From a candidate division NPL-UPA2 bacterium (lineage in GTDB: Bacteria; NPL-UPA2; JAGMAN01): a DNA stretch of 10,737 nucleotides. Shown here one piece after another: positions 6,092-10,737 of this stretch. Below the pieces are notes generated by a model. The model was given only the letters and a program-made list of their open reading frames with translations. It was not told the DNA's origin and made no database searches. The DNA lies in contig JAJOKU010000047.1 in NCBI GenBank assembly GCA_021129695.1, positions 1-10,737 on the forward strand, in the 5' to 3' direction. The position numbers were made by a program, and so were the translations under genes. Position 1 is the first letter of the stretch, and the number at the start of each line of letters is the position of its first letter.

Positions 6092-6649
6092 TCAGGCCCT
6101 CTCCATATATTCCCCGGTACTGGTGTTAACGCGAACCAGGTCTCCCTTATCTATAAACAGGGGCACCTGGAGGACTGCTCCTGTCTCCAGGGTGGCTGGC
6201 TTTGACCCTCCACTAACTCTATCTCCACGAAGGCCGGGCTCGGTCTCAGCCACCGTCAATTCAACGAACTGAGGAAGCTTCACCCCTACTAAACTCCCTT
6301 TATGCATCAGGGCATTAACCACCATGTTTTCCTTCAAATATTTGGCTATCTCACCCAGCTCATCTTTGCTTATAGTCAACTGCTCGTAATTAGCCACATC
6401 CATGAAGTAGAATAGATTATCCTCCCCATAGAGATATTCCATCTTCTTCTCTTCTAAGATAGCCTGGTTTACTTTCTCTCCCGCCCGGAAGGTCTTACCA
6501 GAAACATAGCCGCTCTTAAGTTCCTTCAATTTGGTCTTGACATAGGCTCCTCCCCTACCTAACTTGACATGCTGGAAGGAGATGATTTCATATAATTTAT
6601 CATCTAACTCCACAGTCATTCCCGTCTTGAAATCAGCCGTGGAAATCAT
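6092..6649 (-). CDS. efp: Translation elongation factor P
   Basis: A 185-residue EF-P, which binds between the P and E sites of the ribosome and relieves stalling at polyproline stretches. The N-terminal KOW-like domain (1-63) carries the tip loop HVKLGRGGAYVKTKLKELKSG (27-47). Two OB domains follow, ending in GDLVRVNTSTGEYMERA, close to the family signature. The tip residue is Arg32, not the Lys of E. coli EF-P, and the residue that is commonly Pro in a PG(K/R)G turn is Leu30. No modification enzyme (EpmA/B, EarP or YmfI type) is in the window, so the modification state is open. Its ATG overlaps the aminopeptidase stop by 4 bases with GGAG only two bases before the start. Pairing with an M24 peptidase is a common arrangement. 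Confidence 0.96.
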   Translation of the reverse strand: MISTADFKTGMTVELDDKLYEIISFQHVKLGRGGAYVKTKLKELKSGYVSGKTFRAGEKVNQAILEEKKMEYLYGEDNLFYFMDVANYEQLTISKDELGEIAKYLKENMVVNALMHKGSLVGVKLPQFVELTVAETEPGLRGDRVSGGSKPATLETGAVLQVPLFIDKGDLVRVNTSTGEYMERA

Positions 6650-7725
6650 TTCTCCAAACCCTTCGGCGCCTGACTGAGGACCCGACAGCCATCCTCAGTC
6701 ACCACCACTACATCCTCTATCCTCACTCCTCCCCAGCCGGGCAGATAGATAGCCGGCTCTACCGTGAAGACCATTCCTTTCTGGAGCAACCGCTCGTTAT
6801 TAGCTCTGAGCCCTGGTTCTTCATGAATGCTCATCCCCAGACCGTGACCAAGACCGTGACCAAAATACTTCCCGTAGCCAGCTCGCTGGATTAGATCTCG
6901 GGCTACCCGGTCTATAGATGATGCTTTAACCTCAGGCCGAATATGCTTAATTGCTCTGCGCTGAGCTTTGAGAACTGTCTCATATATTTTTCTCTGTTTA
7001 GCTCGTATTCTACCTAAAACGACTGTTCTTGTCAAGTCAGAATGATATCCCTGATAAACAGCCCCCATATCAATCAAGATAATTTCTCCTTCATTCATTT
7101 TCTTTCTAAGAGGCTTAGCATGGGGAAGTGAAGACCTGTGACCAGAGGCAACAATGGTATCAAAGGCGCTCCTTTCCGCTCCCAGTCTACGCATCAAATA
7201 CTCTAACTGAGCGGCCACTTCTCTCTCTTCCAGTCCAGGCCTCAGTTCCCTCAAAATATGACCAAAAGCTCTGTCAGCAATCTCGGCGGCTCTGCCTAAA
7301 AGTGCTATCTCGCTCCTTGTCTTAATTGCCCTCAGATTCTCAACCATACCTTTCACTGGAATGAGCTTAATTCCTTTAAGCTTAGCCTTGAGAGCTCGGT
7401 ACTGGTGGAAGGTGATTGAGTCCTCCTCAAACGAGAGTTTTCTAATATCTATCTTTTTCAATAATCTGGCTAGAGCCTCAGTCAAGGAATCTTCCATCCT
7501 GATCAACTTAAAGTTTCCTGCTTCCTCCTTAGCCTGTCGTAGATAACGGAAATCTGTTATCAAGATTCTCTCCCGGTCTGTCACCAGCAAAGCGCCAGCA
7601 GTCGCGCTGAAACCACTGAGGTAGCGGAGATTCTCTAAATTGGTTATCAAGAGGGCTTCAATGCCTTCTTTTTTCATCCGCCTTTGGAGTTTTGATATTC
7701 TTACTGGCTTAACTTTTCTAACCAC
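6646..7725 (-). CDS. M24-family Xaa-Pro aminopeptidase / dipeptidase (PepP/PepQ-like)
   Basis: Cytosolic dinuclear-metal peptidase that removes an N-terminal residue before proline. At 359 residues it has the creatinase-type N-terminal domain (about 9-130, LLITNLENLRYLSGFS) and a C-terminal pita-bread catalytic domain. Metal ligands expected from the family are all present: Asp219 (ILIDMG), Asp230 (YHSDLTRT), His294 in GHGLGHGLG, Glu323 (TVEPAIYL) and Glu337 (RIEDVV). His290, His301 and the SGHRSSLPHAKP segment (194-205) are also in place. The GTG start overlaps the upstream gene by 25 bases and is preceded by AAGAGGT six bases away; an internal ATG at residue 17 would cut into the conserved first helix. 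Being short and next to efp, it is closest in style to B. subtilis YqhT. Exact PepP versus PepQ specificity cannot be read from the sequence. Confidence 0.93.
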   Translation of the reverse strand: MVRKVKPVRISKLQRRMKKEGIEALLITNLENLRYLSGFSATAGALLVTDRERILITDFRYLRQAKEEAGNFKLIRMEDSLTEALARLLKKIDIRKLSFEEDSITFHQYRALKAKLKGIKLIPVKGMVENLRAIKTRSEIALLGRAAEIADRAFGHILRELRPGLEEREVAAQLEYLMRRLGAERSAFDTIVASGHRSSLPHAKPLRKKMNEGEIILIDMGAVYQGYHSDLTRTVVLGRIRAKQRKIYETVLKAQRRAIKHIRPEVKASSIDRVARDLIQRAGYGKYFGHGLGHGLGMSIHEEPGLRANNERLLQKGMVFTVEPAIYLPGWGGVRIEDVVVVTEDGCRVLSQAPKGLEK

Positions 7726-9902
7726 GCCTTGACCTCTTTTAGTTCTGGATCCAGTTTTAGGGCTTTTTTATACTCTCCCATGGCTTCCTCTTTCCTCCCG
7801 ACGAGCTGGTATGCTCGGCCGAGCAAAGCGCGATAACGAGCTTTGGTCGGGTAGCAGCGAACGGCTTCCTCGAACTTAGAAATGGCTCTATTAATAAGGG
7901 CTTTATCCTGACCCCTGGCTTTATTCCAGAGGAGCCTTCCTAAGGTGCTATGATAGTGGGGCATAAAGGGATTGCATTTAATGGCTTTTTCATACTTTAC
8001 CATGGCCTTATCTAACCACCAGGATTTTTCGCCGGGTTTCATTAGGCCTATCTTCTCATAGAGGTTGCCCAAATGATAGTGATAGGTGCCATTTCTGGGA
8101 TTGAAAGTTACGGCCTGTCTCAGTTCTTCCTCCGCCTTTGTCAGGAACACCCAATAAAGTAATTTTGCCATTTCCTTATGAGGTAATTTTAGTATTTCGT
8201 TTATAGATTCTGCCTTCTCAGCCCGAGTTCCCACTTCGGCCGCCGCTCTTCGCAAGTCTTCCTGGCTGAATCGGGCAACCCTTCCCCGGTAGAGAGGACC
8301 TTTCAATGGAAAACTTTGATTATTAATAGCCTCCTTCAATTCCGTGTAACTAACCTCTGGCAGCTCTCGTTGAGCCTGTAAGTAGTCTTTAGCCCGAGAA
8401 AAATGCCTTTCAGCCAACATAGGCCTCGTTACCACTATCATGGCCGCCGCCATGGCTAATACAATTATTAGAGACCCAACTATTTTCCCATAGGCAGAGA
8501 GTTTTATTTCCCATTGGTATCTATCTTCTCCATAACTTGACTGCATACGAATTGCCTCTTCACTGTTTTTACTGCCTTCAGTGGCTAATTTAATTTTCTG
8601 TGTCCGAAGGAATCTGTGTTGATAGCTTGTTATCAGCGCCAGAAACAGCCAGACATTCATGGCGATGCCAGGAACATAGAGACCAAAATCTACTAAGCTG
8701 TGAATCAGGAAAGCCACTATTCCTGCATAACAGCCAATGACTACCGCAGCTGGTAACCGGTAACCAGTAATCCGTAACCTCCTAATAAGTTTCCAGCCTT
8801 GCTTTAGAAAAATTAGCCAGAGCCAGAGGAAGGAGACTATTCCCAGGATTCCCATCTCAGTCCAGACCTGGAGGTAGTTATTATGAGCTAACTGCACTTC
8901 TTCGCCCTGAGGAAGTTTATACTTAGCATAAATTGTTCCGAATGTCCCCAGGCCTGAACCTAAAACGGGATAATCTTTGAGCATGCCGAATCCAGCCTTC
9001 CAGTAATTAACCCGGACAGTCAGTGAGTCGGAGAAGCCTTGTAGGTGGATGAGAGGCTCGTGCTCAAGTAAAAATTCTCTAATGGCCGGGAAGAGAAAGG
9101 GGATAATCAGGACGAGAAGAAGGATAAGAAACAAATACCTGTATTTGCTAATTTTGTTCCAGAAAAGGATGGCAAAGAGAAAAACCATAGATAGAAAAAG
9201 GCTTATCCATCCACCCTTTGAATAAGTGAAGTACAGGCATAATCCTCCTAAAGATAAGGTAAGCCCCGACAATGTTCTCATCCACCTGGATTGAGCATAG
9301 ATAAGAAGGCAGAGGGCTAAAGGGAGGATTAAACCCAGGTATCCAGCCAGGGCGGGTGGATAGACGAAGGTGGAGAAGACTTCATGTGTCTCCAAGCGCG
9401 CCATAAACTGAGGTGAAAATTCGCCAGGATGGTAGATCCGCACCCATTCCCGGGTCCGCTCCAGAGCGATATAGTTCTGGTAGATGCCGTAGAGGCTGAC
9501 TAAAATGGCCGCTGTTAGGATAGTCAAGACCACTCCTCTTATCTCTTTCCTTTCCCGAAGAATGTTAATGAGCAGATAGTAAAGGAGTGGATAGCTAATT
9601 AGCTGGTAGAGCTGTTCAAGGCTGACATGACGATGAACAGTTCTAATAGTAGATATGATTAAGGCCAGGGAAAAGGCTAAAATGGGAAGGTCCAGGGGAG
9701 TTTTAAGGAAGGTGAGCCTCCCTTTAAAAACCATAGCCAGGAGCCAGACGCCGATAAGAAAGAGAATTAAGACCTGGAAATAAGTATTTGACCACTCCCA
9801 GGTTATTCCCGAGATAAGTGGTCGGAAGAAAACAATAACTAACAATCCCCACAAGATGATGGGAGAAGCAATTTTCCCTACCCGTTGATTGTTTTTATCC
9901 AT
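7701..9902 (-). CDS. O-antigen ligase/polymerase-like membrane protein (Wzy_C/WaaL) with C-terminal TPR domain
   Basis: A polytopic inner-membrane protein; residue numbers here count from the furthest upstream in-frame TTG at 9965. About ten to twelve hydrophobic helices fill residues 34-450. They include a large extracytoplasmic loop with the Wzy_C hallmark GSGLGTFG...HNNYLQVWTEMGILG (336-375) and a TYSKGGW turn (247-253). One further helix (about 495-513) is followed by a soluble tail with tetratricopeptide repeats from about 605 to 754 (YHYHLGNLYEKIGL, HYHSTLGRLLW, YRALLGRAYQLVGRKEEAMGEYKKALKLDP). Such proteins polymerise or ligate undecaprenyl-linked glycans to lipid A, protein or S-layer acceptors; the acceptor cannot be told. 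I prefer the ATG at 9902 (MDKNNQ, residue 22) because it gives a short charged N-terminus before the first helix; ATG 9935 and TTG 9965 remain possible. It heads the operon. Confidence 0.85.
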   Translation of the reverse strand: MDKNNQRVGKIASPIILWGLLVIVFFRPLISGITWEWSNTYFQVLILFLIGVWLLAMVFKGRLTFLKTPLDLPILAFSLALIISTIRTVHRHVSLEQLYQLISYPLLYYLLINILRERKEIRGVVLTILTAAILVSLYGIYQNYIALERTREWVRIYHPGEFSPQFMARLETHEVFSTFVYPPALAGYLGLILPLALCLLIYAQSRWMRTLSGLTLSLGGLCLYFTYSKGGWISLFLSMVFLFAILFWNKISKYRYLFLILLLVLIIPFLFPAIREFLLEHEPLIHLQGFSDSLTVRVNYWKAGFGMLKDYPVLGSGLGTFGTIYAKYKLPQGEEVQLAHNNYLQVWTEMGILGIVSFLWLWLIFLKQGWKLIRRLRITGYRLPAAVVIGCYAGIVAFLIHSLVDFGLYVPGIAMNVWLFLALITSYQHRFLRTQKIKLATEGSKNSEEAIRMQSSYGEDRYQWEIKLSAYGKIVGSLIIVLAMAAAMIVVTRPMLAERHFSRAKDYLQAQRELPEVSYTELKEAINNQSFPLKGPLYRGRVARFSQEDLRRAAAEVGTRAEKAESINEILKLPHKEMAKLLYWVFLTKAEEELRQAVTFNPRNGTYHYHLGNLYEKIGLMKPGEKSWWLDKAMVKYEKAIKCNPFMPHYHSTLGRLLWNKARGQDKALINRAISKFEEAVRCYPTKARYRALLGRAYQLVGRKEEAMGEYKKALKLDPELKEVKAWLEKLSQ
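7732..7738 (-). promoter_or_regulatory. Ribosome binding site deciding the GTG start of the M24 peptidase
   Basis: AAGAGGT on the minus strand sits six bases before the GTG at 7725, inside the coding sequence of the upstream membrane protein. This spacing is good and favours the GTG over the in-frame ATG 16 codons later, where the purine run abuts the start codon directly. Confidence 0.6.
8752..8779. repeat. Four tandem heptanucleotides (consensus GGTAACC) inside the Wzy_C gene
   Basis: On the plus strand the units are GGTAACC, GGTAACC, AGTAATC and CGTAACC. As the unit is not a multiple of three, the minus frame reads RLRITGYRLP, in the cytoplasmic linker between two membrane helices (about residues 396-405). 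Short GGTTACC-type tandem arrays of this kind recur in some bacterial genomes. Confidence 0.6.
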
Positions 9903-9970
9903 ACCCTTGAACCCTATATTTTCTTCTCTTCCCATAGAACAATTCCATCCCAAATTTCTTTGCAAGAAAA

Positions 9971-9993
9971 TTCGTCGCTTCGCTCCTCATGAC
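9971..9993 (-). repeat. Partial copy of a dispersed GAGGAGCGAAGCGACGAA repeat
   Basis: The minus strand reads GTCATGAGGAGCGAAGC then GACGAA. It matches the core of a widespread bacterial intergenic repeat usually seen as GTCATTGCGAGGAGCGAAGC followed by GACGAAGCAATC. Here the TTGC between GTCA and GAGG is reduced and the GCAATC end is missing, so it looks like a degraded copy. Identification is from memory of the repeat. Confidence 0.4.
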
Positions 9994-10081
9994 TTTGATT
10001 AACGCAAGACTGTGAGTAAAAGCACACACTTTTGAGAACAGCCAAGTCAAAGAAAAACAAGCACTTAAATGAGAAAATGCT

Positions 10082-10101
10082 CTATACTTTACTATACTTC
10101 A
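10082..10101. repeat. Tandem decamer CTATACTTTA / CTATACTTCA
   Basis: Two adjacent 10-bp units differ at one base. On the minus strand they give TGAAGTATAGTAAAGTATAG, containing two TATAG cores exactly one helical turn apart, as in a binding site for a dimeric regulator or overlapping -10 elements. Upstream of the Wzy_C-acc operon by about 180 bases. No -35 partner is clear. Confidence 0.35.
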
Positions 10102-10206
10102 AGAAACCGCGTTTGTTCTAATCGATAAAAGGGCATTCTTCCTCCTTTTTCTCTCTTTACTAATCCCGCCTTCACTAATTCCGTTAAAGGAAAAACCAGT
10201 GTTCAT
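10099..10206 (-). CDS. Possible small ORF, unknown product
   Basis: A 35-codon frame starts at ATG 10206 behind a strong AGGAGGGG four bases or less away and ends in TGA. The frame stays open upstream to an ATG at 10260 (53 codons). The product would be Gly/Ser-rich at first and then basic (KERKRRK), with no family I recognise and no membrane helix. The Shine-Dalgarno is the only argument for translation; composition looks like decayed intergenic DNA, and it may be a fragment of an old mobile gene. Confidence 0.15.
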   Translation of the reverse strand: MNTGFSFNGISEGGISKERKRRKNALLSIRTNAVS

Positions 10207-10314
10207 TACCCCTCCTGTCATTGCCCAGATTCCTCCAGCACAGATTCTCTCTTCCTTCATCAACTGTCAATTAAAAATAGAGGCGTCCTTTTTTCTCACA
10301 ACCAAGAAAAATCA

Positions 10315-10365
10315 CTCTGACCCCTTTATTATCTCTGATAATTAAGTATTGTGTCCCCTTAATTT
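10315..10365 (-). mobile_element. Possible mobile-element flank (GGGGACACAATACTTAATT type)
   Basis: The minus strand carries AATTAAGGGGACAC and, 20 bases on, AATAAAGGGGTCAGAG. These are two related G-rich blocks flanking an ATTATC-TCT-GATAAT hairpin (10328-10342). I recall this GGGGACACAATACTTAATT string next to IS200-like and REP-associated transposase genes in several uncultured lineages. No transposase reading frame is present here, so at most it is a solo end. Identification rests on memory. Confidence 0.3.
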
Positions 10366-10378
10366 CTACCCTTCTTTT

Positions 10379-10621
10379 CTACTCTGCTGCAATCTTTCTC
10401 TTGCTTGCATTAGGAATAGTAATACCTACCACTTCTCCTTTTTCATATCTGATGATAATATCATCCTCAGTAAGCTCGCTATCGTCTGCATGGCTCGGCT
10501 TCTTGAAGTTCAAATATAACACATCTGCCTCCTTATCATAGCTCGACCAAACACGCATATACGGCATGCCTACCAGTTGAGGGACTATATTTAGAATCTT
10601 TTTAACCTCTACAGGGGCCAT
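10379..10621 (-). CDS. DUF2283 family small protein
   Basis: An 80-residue soluble protein. Its core YDKEADVLYLNFKKP (29-43), followed by acidic residues, DDIIIRYEKGEVVGITI (58-74) and ASKR, is the DUF2283 pattern: a small beta-rich domain of unknown biochemical function. The N-terminus (VKKILNIVPQLVG) gives one additional helix. The start is the ATG at 10621, with AAGAGGG seven bases upstream; an in-frame TTG at 10639 would overlap that ribosome site and is less likely. DUF2283 genes often sit beside a DUF4258 gene, a putative toxin-antitoxin-like pair. No partner is seen downstream, and only about 115 bases upstream are visible, so it may be solitary or its partner may lie beyond the window. 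Confidence 0.8.
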   Translation of the reverse strand: MAPVEVKKILNIVPQLVGMPYMRVWSSYDKEADVLYLNFKKPSHADDSELTEDDIIIRYEKGEVVGITIPNASKRKIAAE

Positions 10622-10686
10622 AGCTTTTCCCTCTTTCAAGTTGTTTCTTCCTTCTTGTTAAAAACGCTGTGACTATAAATCCCACG

Positions 10687-10730
10687 AGTTACGCACCCTT
10701 TTTGTAACTATTTGATAATCAATGGGTTAC
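10687..10730. repeat. Overlapping GTTAC/GTAAC inverted repeats
   Basis: AGTTAC (10687-10692) pairs with GTAACT (10704-10709) over an 11-base gap. The same GTAAC (10704-10708) can instead pair with GTTAC (10726-10730). Between the latter two lies TTGAT-A-ATCAA. The set lies 66-110 bases upstream of the DUF2283 start, fitting either operator sites or the end of an element extending past the window. Confidence 0.4.
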
Positions 10731-10737
10731 AGTAAAA

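Larger units (their letters stand above)
9903..10378. other. Long intergenic stretch with repeat and mobile-element debris
   Basis: About 475 bases separate the DUF2283 gene from the Wzy_C gene. I find no recognisable gene or RNA. In minus-strand order it holds a GGGGACACAATACTTAATT-type flank, a possible 35-codon ORF with strong Shine-Dalgarno, a tandem decamer, and a partial GAGGAGCGAAGCGACGAA repeat just before the Wzy_C start. The promoter of the downstream operon should lie here, but no clean -35/-10 pair stands out. Confidence 0.6.

Noticed and set aside
10034..10050. TTGACT as -35 of a promoter for the Wzy_C operon
   Set aside because: No -10-like hexamer lies 15-19 bases downstream on the minus strand.
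10379..10639. TTG start six codons upstream for the DUF2283 gene
   Set aside because: The TTG lies within the ribosome site that serves the ATG at 10621, and the added residues KEGKA are simply the translated Shine-Dalgarno.
1..10737. CRISPR array, rRNA, intact transposase or integrase
   Set aside because: No spaced identical direct repeats of CRISPR length, no rRNA-like stretch and no transposase or integrase motifs on either strand.

Overview
This window comes from a bacterial chromosome. The gene complement (biotin-dependent acetyl-CoA carboxylase subunits, EF-P, a Wzy/WaaL-type polymerase or ligase, a short-form ThiC and a ThiD2-ThiE fusion) fits an uncultured anaerobic bacterium from a deep-branching phylum, for example Omnitrophota or a relative. 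That placement is an impression from protein style, not a demonstrated assignment. All confidently called genes lie on the minus strand, so the biology reads from right to left.

Right end (about 9903-10737): a small DUF2283 protein, followed by nearly 480 bases without a confident gene. This stretch looks like mobile-element or repeat debris. It holds a GGGGACACAATACTTAATT-type flank, a tandem decamer, a possible 35-codon ORF with a strong Shine-Dalgarno sequence, and a partial copy of a dispersed GAGGAGCGAAGCGACGAA repeat. The last 50 bases of the window hold overlapping GTTAC/GTAAC inverted repeats.

Middle (3722-9902): a tightly packed operon of a Wzy/WaaL-like membrane protein with C-terminal TPRs, an M24 aminopeptidase (pepP/pepQ type), efp, accB, accC and a two-TM Asp23-family (AmaP-like) protein. 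Neighbouring genes overlap or are separated by at most 15 bases. The core aminopeptidase-efp-accB-accC-Asp23 order resembles the Bacillus subtilis yqhT-efp / accB-accC-yqhY neighbourhood. The most striking point here is that AccC keeps E. coli length and numbering but has glutamine at the positions of catalytic Arg292 and Arg338.

Between the operons (3517-3721): about 200 bases with a paired palindrome and several stacked hairpins. Two of the hairpins overlap in an attenuator-like arrangement. No TPP riboswitch is recognisable, although a thiamin operon follows.

Left (165-3516): a thiamin operon of thiD2-thiE fusion, thiC and a PfkB-family kinase, with overlapping genes throughout, then tRNA-Gly(CCC) 32 bases downstream. 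ThiC makes HMP-P, the ThiD2 domain should phosphorylate it to HMP-PP, and the ThiE domain joins it to the thiazole phosphate. No thiazole-branch genes are present. The first 164 bases hold only a 17-codon remnant resembling the start of an MNT-type nucleotidyltransferase and a possible promoter element.
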